Part shown: positions 11,000-20,848 of the stretch, one piece after another
Layout of the letters: every line of letters begins with the position of its first letter
How positions within the stretch are numbered: the first letter of the stretch is position 1
DNA from: Rhodeus uyekii
Lineage: Eukaryota > Chordata > Actinopteri > Cypriniformes > Acheilognathidae
Reading direction: 5' to 3'
NCBI GenBank assembly: GCA_037043235.1
Contig: JAWRVZ010000582.1
Location: 62,001 to 126,000 of the forward strand
Length of the DNA: 64,000 bases
Notes under the pieces: generated by a model
Database searches by the model: none
The model's input: the letters and a program-made list of their open reading frames with translations, nothing else
Told to the model about the DNA's origin: nothing
Position numbers and translations under genes: made by a program

Positions 11000-12520
11000 T
11001 CGGTGTGGAGTCCTATTCCCCGGGCCTCAGCCCCTGTCTCGACAGGACGTCTTCCCCCGAATTTGGGGACCCCAGGATATAAACTGCTCGAAGGGAGCTG
11101 AATTTCCCTTTGGGTCCACAGGAGGTCTGGGAGAAAAGCTCGAAGTGCTAATCAGACAGCCACGCTTCCGGCACATACTATGTGCCAGGAGAGGTGGAGT
11201 CTGCTCCACAGACCCTAAGTCGAGCGGCCCCTCGGGGCCACCCCCCAACCCGAGCGGGAGGCGTCTGTCAACAGCGTCACGCGGTGACAGAGTGATCCCA
11301 GTACGGGCCTTCGGGAAAGAAACCAGGCTATCTTCCACTGATGGAAGACCCGCAGCATCGCTTTGAGACCTTGATCAGGCGGGAAAGGTTGCCCCTCGAG
11401 GAAACCCCCTGGTTTTTGAGCCACTATAATGGTCACAGATGGCGCAGGCCTTTTGGAAAAGCACTGGGAACTGCCGCCACAAAACTTAACACTTCCTAGA
11501 AGCGTCTGACCATGAGTGGCCGGCCTAGCCTCATGCTCTTGACTGTGGAGGGGATAGAGGCAACACGCACGGGAGAAACCGTGCTGAGATTGACACAAAG
11601 TCCCGTACAACACAGAGGGACGTAGTGCTCTGCTGAGCTCCTACATGTGTGCGAGAACGACATCTCGATGTCGCACCGCGATCTCCCGAGGCTGGGCCAG
11701 AAAAGAGCCAGTCGTTGAAGAGATACGGGAGCCACGGAGAAACCGTCACCGAAGGTGAATCACCCGGAGGTATGTGGTAAGCAGAGTAGCCACATAAACC
11801 TCTCGGGAAGAGAGAGCCCTGAAGCCAAGCTGGCCCGCAGGAAACAGCCGGCAGGGATACACGGTTTCCAGTGGTCGGCTCTGGAGAGGAGAGCGGTCTT
11901 AGCAACCTCGGTTGTGAGACCAATACCATGCGCTAGGCCCCCTCGGAGGCCGAGCACATCTACTCCAGAACTCCCAGGGAGCGGAGCTAGAGCTGCATCC
12001 ACGCACTTGTTGAAAGTGTGAGGAGACAAGCTAGGCCGAACGGAAGAACTTGGTATAGATAAGCCTTGTCCCCAAAGGCGAATCTGAGGAACTTCCGGTG
12101 TTGTGGAAGGATGGAGACGTGTAAATATGCTTCCTTCAGATCTATCGCGACAAGCCAGTCCTCAGACCTGCCTTGTACCACAAACTGCTTCAGAGTTAAC
12201 TCTCTGAATCTCAGTCGCGAAGATCTAAAGTAGGACGCAAGCCTCCATCCCTTCTAGGAACGATGAAGTATCGGCTATAAAAGCCCGGACCTCTGGCTGA
12301 GAAAGGAACATACCTTATGGCCTCTTTCCCCAGCAATGAGTCGACTTAATCTACTAGGGGTATACCTCTGGCCAGATATATTTTTCCACTCGGGGCCCTG
12401 GCTTGCACCAGAGAGCCTCCGGAGCAGATGCTCTAAAACCCTCCTCAGAGGGGGCAACCTGCCCAGTGCGCCCTGTGTGGAGCGCAACTGGAAGTGGCTA
12501 CCTGCGAAGAGCATGACCCG
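11000..12520 (-). pseudogene. DIRS-A reverse transcriptase-RNase H
   Basis: RT motifs on the minus strand are EDWLVAIDLKEAYLHVSILP and RFAFGDKAYLYQVLPFGLA (12181-11990). CVDAALAPL follows at about 12000. RNase H-like sequence follows in the 11027-11613 region, with LLTDASRSGWGVAPRG. RT and RNase H copy the RNA and degrade the template. Several frames are needed, with disruptions near 11900-12020 and 11600. Long open frames on the plus strand here are antisense shadows. Confidence 0.8.
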
Positions 12521-12699
12521 GTCCCCTTGAGGTACCGAGCCTGCTACCGCGCTTACAGGGCACTGATCTACCCCTCGAGGTAGACCAGCGGGGGGGCCCC
12601 TGCAAGGCCGAAGGACGCTAGCCTCAGGGCCTTCTGCTCTTTGCCTCCTTAGCCTGGAGGACAGCCCTCAGATCTGTCCTGCCAGAAGGCTGCAGCTGA

Positions 12700-12964
12700 G
12701 CGTGACAACCTGTACTGCCACCCAACAGAGGGGGCTGTCAGGTGACAACGCTCTGCCGCTGAGCAGCGCAGTAGGAGGAGCCGCTGCTGGGCTTCGGCTG
12801 GCTCGCAGTCCCAGACGCTCGAGAGCGACGGGGAAGAATTCTCCTGAATGCTACCTCCCGCTTCGCAGCCTCCTGAAACCTCTCGACGGCCAACTCGATA
12901 GCATCGCCGAAGAGGCCAGGAGGCATAAGAGGGGCATAAAGAGATTTAAAAAAAAAGGATATTC

Positions 12965-12998
<34 letters not shown>

Positions 12999-13785
12999 GC
13001 GGTCAAATTGCATGGCGCAGAGAGAGATAGCAGTGGCCCTGCTCAGCTCGGCGACTGCCTAAGGGCCATCCCCTGCCCTCATCGAGGATATGGGCGGCGT
13101 CAGGATTTCAGGGGCGGCGATGAGTGGTGGGCAAAATAACTGTGTGGAGGTGTGGAAGTCCGGGAACAAAAAGCAAACCCCGACGCTGAGGCTGCACTCG
13201 GGCGGTAGGCAACGCTCGTCCTTGAACGAGCGTCCCTTGGCTCAGCTGGTCACTCGAGACCCAGCCTCGCCGTCCCCGAGTCAAACCTCAAGCAGCTCCT
13301 CAAATGCGGATGAGATTGATGGCGGTTCAACCTCATCCACATCGATGCTGACTAAATCCACCTCCAGCTTCTCAGAACTGGAGAGGTTCAGCAACGCTTC
13401 CTCACCCAGGTCGGAAGTAGTCACCACGTGGTGTGCTTCCCAGTCCTGCATGAGGGTGGATTTAACAGGAAAGGGAAAAGAAAAGGCGTCCCCGTCTCCA
13501 ACCCCGCTGTTAAACCCAGTTGTGATCCCCATGAGCGCGGCTGCCGCTGAGCCTCAGCTGCAGCGGGGCCAGATCACGAGGACCGCGAGCCTGAGCAGTT
13601 CCCTCAAAAACTGCCAGGCAAGAGCGGAGAGTGCGCAGCGGCAGCCGCAAACACTCTGCACACTCAGAGCCCTCGAGCACTGAGCGTGCATGCAAACATG
13701 TGACACAGAGAGCGTGTGTATCACTGCCCGTGATGAAACGCGGCAGGAGTGACACAACGCCAGAAATCTGTGTAACCTCCATCAA
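12700..13785 (-). pseudogene. DIRS-A gag-like region, shortened
   Basis: Two frames resemble the intact-looking gag of DIRS-B. One, at 13281-13532, has LSSSEKLEVDLVSIDVDEVE and SSAFEELLEV. The other, at 12738-13013, has GLFGDAIELAVERFQEAAKR. The central 200 or so residues found in DIRS-B are absent. A CT microsatellite (about 12967-12995) lies in the frame and encodes a Glu-Arg run. Gag of DIRS elements packages the RNA. This copy cannot make a normal one. Confidence 0.7.
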
Positions 13786-14037
13786 AACACAGGTAAGTGA
13801 AAATCAAACTTACAGCCAGCAAGTGCACCTTACACACACGTTAGCTTCGAGCGCTGTTGAAGACACTAAAGCTGTGGCTTCTAGTTCACTGCGTGCCTAT
13901 ATACTGCTGGCTCATAACATCACCCTCGGCGATGTGCACTCACACACCTGGTTTCAATTGCGCTTCAAGAGACAATCACGCTAATGCGTTCCCATATGCG
14001 TTCGACGCAGTGTTGAGTTCCCTTGACAGGGAACTCG

Positions 14038-15516
14038 ATTTAACCACAGCCCTGATGTGACTGTCAAGCTTAAGGTCAGAGTCCATTTTAACCCCTAAAT
14101 TTGTGATGGTGGGCTTGATGTACTGAGCCAAAGCACCCAACTCAGCAGAACGGGTCCCAGTGGTGTCACCAAAAATCATTACTTCCGTTTTTTTTGCATT
14201 AACACTTAAAATATTTATAGCCAAACAGGCCTTTATATCCTCAAGACACTCCAACAGTGGTCCAACAGTGTCATTCTTTTTGAGAGGCACGTAGATCTGA
14301 CTATCATCCGCATAACAGTGAAATGACAAGCCATGCTTATTATTATTATTGAGCCAAGAGGCAGCAAGTAAAGAGAAGAGCAGAGGGCCCAAAACTGACT
14401 CCTGCGGGACTCCACAAGAGAGGGGTGCAGAGGAGGATTCAAAGTTCCCGTAACTGACACAGAAAGTCCTTCCAAATAAGACCTGAACCATTGAAGTGCA
14501 GTGCCCTTTATGCCCACCCAGCTCTCCAAACGAGAGATCAGAATTTCATGGTCCACAGTGTCAAATGCAGCCGTTAAATCGAGAAGCACAAAAACGACAC
14601 ACTCTTCAGCATCAGTTTCTAAATAAATATCATTAAAAACCTTCAGAAGAGCAGATTCTGTGCTGTGAAAAGATTTAAAATCAGATTGGAACACTTCTAG
14701 AATATTATGGTCTTTTAAAAAAAAAACATTAATTGGCTGCAAACTATTTTTTCTAAAATTTTAAAAATAAAAGGAAGTTTTGAAATGGGCCTGAAATTTC
14801 ATAAATTTGTATGATCCAGACCTGACATTTTGATCAGGGGATGCACTATTGCATGTTTAAAACTCTCAGGGACCACACCTGAGGATAGACAATTTCACCA
14901 CACCTGAGGATAGACAATTTCGTTTACAATTTCAAGAACCGTCGGCCCTAGAGTGGAAAAAATCATCCTTGAACAATCGAGCAGGGACAGCATCAAGTGG
15001 AGAACCTGAGGGCTTTAGCTTACTAACATTTTCATGTAACATAGACAAAGTCACAGGCTCAAATTGATCAAAAATAGCAGTGCAAATAACAGACATTGAG
15101 GGGTCATAAGCAGAAGGTGAAATTAGAGCCCTAGTGGAAGAGACCTTATCATTAAAAAAGGTGAGAAAGTCTTCACAGACAGCCGGGGAGGCATCAACAC
15201 AGACAGTTCGCGGAACATTAAGAACTGAATCTATAGTTTTAAATAAAACACGGGGCTTATTACAGTTTGACAGAATTATCTCAGAGATATGTTTCCTTTT
15301 TGCATCTTTCACAGTGGTCTGATACTGATGCCAACAGTCCTGCACCATTTGAAAAGAAACTTGCAGTTTGTCCTTTTTCCACTTGCGCTCAGTTCTATGA
15401 CACTTGCGCCTAACAGCATGAGTAGTGTCATTCATCCATGGCTCGGATTTAGTTTTTGGGTGTCTGATTCTCAAAGGAGCCACAGTATTTAAAACCGTTT
15501 GGCAGCTGGAATGCAA
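14038..15516 (-). pseudogene. L2 linker and reverse transcriptase N-terminal part
   Basis: The frame at 14932-15516 has WMNDTTHAVRRKCHRTERKW and PSGSPLDAVPARLFKDD, the region between endonuclease and RT. RT follows in 14233-14742 (VFVLLDLTAAFDTVDHEIL) and 13976-14491 (GVPQESVLGPLLFSL, then FHCYADDSQIYVPL with the catalytic YADD). Frameshifts separate the three. The frame ends at HIRAVVKS where DIRS-A begins. In L2 elements this enzyme primes cDNA synthesis on nicked target DNA. Confidence 0.9.
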
Positions 15517-15591
15517 CCATGAGCTTAGCTCCTCAGGGTTATTGCGTAGTTTTTCAGGTATGGCAAAAAGCTGACTAAAAACAGATGAGAA

Positions 15592-16533
15592 TTAAGCGGC
15601 AGTGGAAGGGTTAATAACTCGACAGGGCCGAGCAGCGGTGCGAGGTTCAAATGTACTGCAAGAGAGAGGAATCTTAATCAATAGAGGCATATGGTCAGAG
15701 AAAACTGCATCACAAACCTCTAGATTAAAAACAGACAGACCAGATGATAAGACAAGTTCAAGTGTGTGTCCACGTTCATGTGTGGGTCCAGACACAGACT
15801 GCTTGAGATTAAAAGAGTCAATAAGATGGAGAAAGTCCATTGCCATAGGGCTCTCAGGGCAACAGACATGGACATTGAAATCCCCAATAATGAGGATGCG
15901 GTCATATTTAGGCATAATATCAGCCAGGAAAACAGAAAAGTCATTTATAAAATCCTTGTTATATTTGGGAGGCCGATAGACCACTGCAACCAACACTATC
16001 TGAGAGCGACGACCCAGCTCAAATAAACTCAGTTCAAAGCTGCTTGATGCTGATGATAGCGATAGCTGTTTGCATTTGTAGATGTTCTTATAAACAGTTG
16101 CTATTCCTCCTCCTCGTCCCGACGCTCATGGGGAGTTTAAATAATTGCAATCAAGCGGTAGAAGTTCAGAGAAAACACTGGACTCACCAACACTGAACCA
16201 TGTCTCAGTCACACAGAGAAAATCCAATCCCCGATTTGTGAAAAAATCCTTTAAAATGAAAGATTTATTTGCTAGAGATTTAGCATTTACTAGGCCAAAC
16301 CTGGCAAGAGCCGGCAGATCCACAGTAATGTCCTTTAGAGAAACCCGGCGCAGAAGCAGCAGGTCTCGTAGATTCAGCCAGGCCCCGATCGGGTCCAGCG
16401 ATCGGCAAGAAGAGAGGCAGATCCCCGCTCGACACTTCACCCAGGAACGCATGGAAAGGTGCGCCAAGCAAACTTTAGAAAAGTTTAGCCTCCGATAGAA
16501 ATGGAGGCAATGTCCAATGTCCACTATACTCAA
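15592..16533 (-). pseudogene. L2 AP endonuclease domain
   Basis: From 16533 the frame reads FGLVNAKSLANKSFILKDF and LDFLCVTETWF with the catalytic Glu. It breaks near 16126. After the break, LVAVVYRPPKYNKDFINDF, ILIIGDFNVHVC, QSVSGPTHERGHTLELVLS and VFSDHMPLLIKI run to 15592. All main APE motifs (ETW, GDFN, SDH) are present, but the domain is split by at least one frameshift. Confidence 0.9.
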
Positions 16534-16706
16534 AGTGTATGAGTTTGTTTGCAGAAAGTTGAATACTCAGTAAAGTTTGGCGATCATACACCAATAAGGA
16601 GTTGACATTTTGGACAACGAGTGAAACAAACAGCACGAACACACACAGTGTTTGCAGGATAAAACGGCAAGCCACACACACTGGCGCCATCTTGGTCCAA
16701 GACCCC

Positions 16707-17603
16707 CTGCAGATGGACATGAGCTGAGTCCCACACCCTCTCGGACAGCTGGAACATCGGTGGGCTCTCCTGACCAGCGAAACAGTAGAGGTTTAAAACC
16801 AAACATACATTGAAAAGGAGTGAGGTGCGTGGATTCTTGACAGAGGTAATTATGTGCATACTCAGCCCACGGAATTTCCCGGCTCCAGCTGTCCTGGTGG
16901 CGACCACAGTAGGACCTGAGATACCTCCCAATCTCCTGGATCTTCCGCTCAGTCTGGCCGTTGGACTGGTGAAGATAACCTGAGCTTAAACTGACAATGA
17001 TGCTGAGCAGATGGAAAAAGGCATTCCAGACCCTGGCGATAAACTGTGGCCCACGGTCGGGGGGAGACAATATCTTTGGGGAGGCCAAAGTGTCGGAAGA
17101 CTTGATGGAATAAGGCCTCCGCCGTCTCCATGGCTGTGGGCAACCCTTTGAGGGGGATCAACTTGCAGGCTTTGGAAAACGGATCTACCACCTCTAGGAT
17201 ACAGGTCAGGGATACAAATCCACTCCTATATGGGATCAGGGTCGGTGTGGCACGGGCAGAGGCTGAAGTTTGCCCTCTGGCAAATGACGGGGGGTCTTGG
17301 TTGTGGTGCAGACTGAGCAACCCTTGACGTTACGTGAGATATCACGGTCCATACTGGGCCACCAATAACGTTGTTGAAGGAGCGAGAGGGTTTGGCTGCT
17401 GTCTGGTTGTCCAGAGCCTGGAGATATATCTGCTTGGTCCATGAGGGACAGTCGGAGACTGGATGGTACACAAGTACGTCCTTCATCTGGTGATCTATGA
17501 ACCATTGAATGGGGCTTATGATGAGGGCGGGAGGGAGGATGGATTCAGGTGACTGGGGTTTACCTTCGGCAGAACACTGCCTTAATAGAGCATCAGCTTT
17601 CAT
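16707..17603 (-). pseudogene. Gypsy integrase core
   Basis: Order on the minus strand: N-terminal zinc-binding region (17226-17603; SLLQQRYWWPSMDRDISR then CSVCTTTKTPR), catalytic core (16949-17320; VDPFSKACKLIPLKGLPTA) and 16567-17088 (DRGPQFIARVWNAFF, SGYLHQSNGQTERKIQEIGR, ESTHLTPFQCMFGFKP). The region matches the DDE integrase of Ty3/Gypsy elements, which inserts the cDNA. There is a frame change near 17000-17050. The sequence is cut at SAHVHLQ (16707) by the L2. Confidence 0.9.
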
Positions 17604-17630
17604 ATTCTTGTCACCTGGCCAGTAGTTTAC

Positions 17631-18830
17631 TTAGATGTTGAAACGGGTGAAAAATAGGGCCCACTTTTTGGCCTCACTCAGATACTCGCGATTTCGATGG
17701 TCTGTGATGACCTGGAACGGGTGAATGGCTCCCTCTAGCCAATGCCTCCATTCCCCTAAAGCCAATTTGATGGCTGGCAGTTCCCGGTTACCAGTGTCGT
17801 AATTGCGCTCCGGCCAGGGACAGCTTTTTAGAGAAAAAAATGGATGGAGTTGTGGAGCCTCACCCTGCCGCTGTGAAAGGACAGCTCCTACCCGATGCAA
17901 GAAGCATTGGCCTCGACTACAAAAGGAAGCTGGGGGTCTGAACTGAATGGATGAGGGTAGGAGAGGCCATCTTGAGGGCTTCAAAGGCCTGGGTGGCATT
18001 CAGCATCCAGGACAGAGACATGGGCTCATTGCGAAGGAGAGAGGTTAAAGGAGCACTGATGATATTGATGTTCCGGATGAATCAACAGTAAAAGTTTGCA
18101 AAGCCGTTTGTAAGTTTGCAAAGTTTGTAATTCCTTGATTGTGTTGGGCTGTGGCCAGTCCCGTACTGCTGATACCTTCCCTTGATCCATCTTGATGCTG
18201 CTCTGATCGATGACATATCCAAGGAAGTTGGTGTGGCTGTGGTGGAACTCGCATTTTTCCAGTTTCAAGAATAGGTGGTGCTCTCAGAGTTTGGCTAGGA
18301 CCTGTGTCACGTGTTGATGATGGGTGGTGATGTCCAGGGAATATATCAGTATGTCGTCGATGTATACTATGACAAAATGATTCAGGAAGTCTCTCAGGAC
18401 AGCGTTCATGAAGCCTTGAAAGACGGCTGGGGCATTGGACAATCTGAACGGCATCACAAGATACTCGTAGTGACTAGATTGGGTGATGAAAGCTGTTTTC
18501 CATTCATTACCCTCACGGATACGAATAAGATTGGTAAATATGTGAGCTCCCCACAGCTGTTCCAGAGCGGCAGGGACCAGGGGCAGTGGGTACTGGCATT
18601 TGACTGTCAAGGAGTTCAGATGGCGGTAATCTATGCAGGGCCTCAAGCCTCCATCCTTCTTAATTACAAAGAAGAAGCTGGAAGCGGCAGGGGAAGTTAA
18701 TGGACAAATACAGTACTTCTGTTGAAGAGCCTCCTTGATATACTCCTCCATGGCTTGGTGTTCCGGGATGCACAAAGGGTAGACAATCTGAAGTTTGTTA
18801 CCTTCCTCGGGCTGAGAACCTTGACGGGAA
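17631..18830 (-). pseudogene. Gypsy reverse transcriptase and RNase H
   Basis: The frame at 18284-18775 reads FFFVIKKDGGLRPCIDYRHL, then NLIRIREGNEWKTAFIT, YLVMPFRLSNAPAVFQGFMN and VIVYIDDILIYS with the catalytic YIDD. The block that usually carries the first catalytic Asp before NLIRI is shortened to IFT. 18026-18268 continues with LEKCEFHHSHTNFLGYVID, and 17631-17999 covers RNase H with ELPAIKLALGEWRHWLEG. At least two frame changes. The upper boundary is approximate. Confidence 0.88.
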
Positions 18831-18906
18831 ACCTTTGTGAGGGTTAGGAGGCAGTTTCAATGGCATTGAGCAATCCATTGCAGTACCTCACCGGAGTTCC
18901 AGTTTC

Positions 18907-20102
18907 CTACAGGAGAGTGCACAGCCAACCACGGGTGCCCCAGGGCAAGGTCAGTAGTGGATCCCTCAAGCACCAGAAATGATAATTCCTCTCAATGCAA
19001 ACAGCTGATCTGAAGATTGACAGAGTTTGAGATGTACCGTATGCACCCACGGCCCAGCAGTTTTCCCAGGATGTTATGTGCTTGAAATGCATGAGTAGAG
19101 GCCTCTGACGAAGATGGAGTTTATGAAGTTGGCAGAGATGAAGTTTCCTGCTGAACCAGAATCCAACAACGATTGGGCTGATACAGAGAGATTGTGCACA
19201 ACCAGAGATACTGTAGTGAGAGGTAAACAGGATATTTGAGGGACTGACTGAATGGTACTCACCACTGGGCGTGGTGGCTGGTTCAGGCAATGGATTCGAA
19301 TATGACCCTCGCGATCACAATACAGGCAGAGGTGAACACGAATACATTTCTCGCGCTCCGAAGGGGCCAGACGGTAGTTGTTGAGTTGCATGGTTTCTGG
19401 TGCTGGATGATTGAACTCCTTCGGTGGAGGCAGGGTTCTCAGATGTACATGCTGCAATGTTTTGAGACACCAGGATCGATCACTGAATGAAATTCTCTAG
19501 ACCACAGGAATCGTTGAAGATCGACAGATGCATGCGGATCTTGGAATCCAATCCATGTCGATATACAGAGAGCAGTGCAGTCTCATTCCAACAACTGGTA
19601 GCGGCTAGAATGCGAAATTGAAGAACATAATCATTAAGGGGTTGATTACTTTGACAGAGTCGAAGAAGCCGATCATGGCTGGAAATGGGATTGGCAGTGT
19701 GACTGAAGACTTCTCGAAATAATGACTGAAAGAAAGCGGAGATGGAATTTATAGTAGGTCCATCTGCCTCCCAAATCGCACTGGTCCACTGGCGGGCACG
19801 CTCAATCAATAGGGAGACAAACGCTATTTTGGCTCTCTCTGTTGCAAAGTGTTGTGACTGCATCTCAAATGTCTTGAGACTGCAATGCAGAAGAAACCCG
19901 TTGCATTCCTCTGCCTCACCAGCATAGGGCGCTGGTTGGGCCAGGGGCCTGACTGAGGCAGATGTAGAATGTGAGTGTGAGATCGGTGAAATGCCCGCGT
20001 GAGATCGGTGACAGAAATGGGTCCGCGTGATGATGATTCAACAGTCACTGCCACAGCCTGCCTGTTGGTCTGGTCTTCTGTCATGATGGAAAAGGCGGAC
20101 AC
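18907..20102 (-). pseudogene. Gypsy gag, zinc knuckle and protease
   Basis: Gag spans 19480-20102 in two frames, with FVSLLIERARQWTSAIW and LLRLCQSNQPLNDYVLQFR typical of fish Gypsy capsid. The frame at 19074-19457 has a CLYCDREGHIRIHC zinc knuckle (C-x2-C-x4-H-x4-C), then LLDSGSAGNFIS, the Asp-Ser-Gly active site of the retropepsin-type protease. Gag packages the RNA and the protease matures the particle. A stop and frame changes between the parts make it non-functional. Confidence 0.85.
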
Positions 20103-20502
20103 AGACGTAAATGAAACAGGCTTTATTTGAAGCAGGCTTGAGGACAGTGAGACTGGGAGAGTGCACAGGATGAAGTGGTGACAACAGTTTGAGATCAGCC
20201 TAACTGAGGTACACTGAAGATGACGAATAATGGGTAGGCACGTAGGTCATGGTAGGAGAATCTCAGGGACACATAGAAAGAGGATCACAGGGAGCGTCAG
20301 GACGTACTGTGACGAGACCAGACTGAAGTGAGAGTGCTGGTTATATAGTGTCTATAGATGAGTATGAAATATTAACACATAACACCGGTTATGTAGTGTC
20401 TATAGATGAGAGCCAGGTGCAAGTGATCAATACTCAGGTGACGAGGAGCAAGTGGGAGGAGTGAGCGAGTCTGGTGCGAGGGGCATGGCCAGATCTGTCA
20501 CA
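20079..20502 (-). repeat. 5' LTR of the Gypsy element
   Basis: On the minus strand it begins TGTGACAGATCTGGCC and ends CATCATGACA, giving the TG...CA ends of an LTR. It is flanked at 20503 by GTACT, the same 5 bp as at 29-33. No clear tRNA primer-binding site starts right inside the LTR, so that site may have decayed. Confidence 0.88.
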
Positions 20503-20507
20503 GTACT

Positions 20508-20848
20508 AACACCTCTGTGTTTTTTAACAGAGGAGGGAGTGTATGTGTTTTCATTCATTCACTCATTCATTTTATAGCTTTTTTTTTTAATCGGTTACCA
20601 CCTGTGTTGATACGAAAGGAAAGCATGGGTTTGGTGCATAATATTGGTGTGTAACTCAATAGCTCAATAGCTCAGTAGCTCAATTAAGTTGAAAAAAAAC
20701 ATGAATAGAAGCATCATGATAATACAATATCAGCAATCACAGTGTCACGGTCTTGTCTCATTGTTCACATCCGGGTCCCTTCCATGTATCTTCCAGTTCC
20801 TTCACTTGTCAGTGTAAAAGCCCTCTCATATTCCCATGTCCATCATTA
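20508..20848. other. Non-coding flank of the Gypsy element
   Basis: AT-rich sequence with a T run. No gene or named repeat supported. This would be the pre-insertion flank. Confidence 0.4.

Larger units (their letters stand above)
9230..14037 (-). mobile_element. DIRS1-type retrotransposon, copy A
   Basis: Minus-strand order is gag-like (about 13785-12738), RT-RNase H (about 12520-11000) and tyrosine recombinase (10653-9700). The termini carry inverted-repeat sequence with the word GCGTTCGACGCA, and a second copy of the end lies inside at 9477-9570, as expected for DIRS elements. These integrate by a tyrosine recombinase through a circular intermediate and leave no target duplication. None is visible here: removing 9230-14037 restores the L2 RT reading without duplicated bases. 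The gag and YR frames are damaged. Confidence 0.9.
8521..16706 (-). mobile_element. L2-like LINE inserted in the Gypsy integrase, itself split by DIRS-A
   Basis: The element runs on the minus strand. It starts near 16706 with a sequence containing AAGATGGCG and ends at 8521 in a (TTG)n tail (plus-strand CAACAACAA, 8521-8547). Endonuclease (15592-16533) and RT (13976-15516, 8668-9229) fragments follow in order. The surrounding Gypsy frame, ...SAHVHLQ at 16707 and AVRRQKG at 8520, rejoins when it is removed. About 3.4 kb is L2 sequence and the rest is the DIRS element. It looks almost full length but has several frameshifts. Confidence 0.87.
34..20502 (-). mobile_element. Ty3/Gypsy LTR retrotransposon, swollen by nested insertions
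   Basis: The two ends are near-identical LTRs (34-450 and 20079-20502). The 5 bp just outside them match exactly: GTACT at 29-33 and at 20503-20507. This is the target-site duplication expected of one integration event. Read on the minus strand, the order is 5' LTR, gag, protease, RT, RNase H, integrase (to 16707), integrase C-terminus (8520-8236), chromodomain-like tail (735-480), a G-rich polypurine tract (about 451-480) and the 3' LTR. Without the insertions the element would be about 5 kb. It is interrupted at about 16706/8521 by an L2 LINE and between about 8110 and 745 by a second block of insertions. All reading frames are broken by frameshifts or stops, so it is not autonomous now. 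Confidence 0.9.

Noticed and set aside
10668..11366. A 232-aa open frame on the plus strand
   Set aside because: It lies antisense to DIRS-A RT-RNase H, in GC-rich sequence, and has no known motif. It is a shadow frame.
13090..13683. A 197-aa open frame on the plus strand
   Set aside because: Antisense to the DIRS-A gag region, which has recognisable homology to the DIRS-B gag on the other strand.
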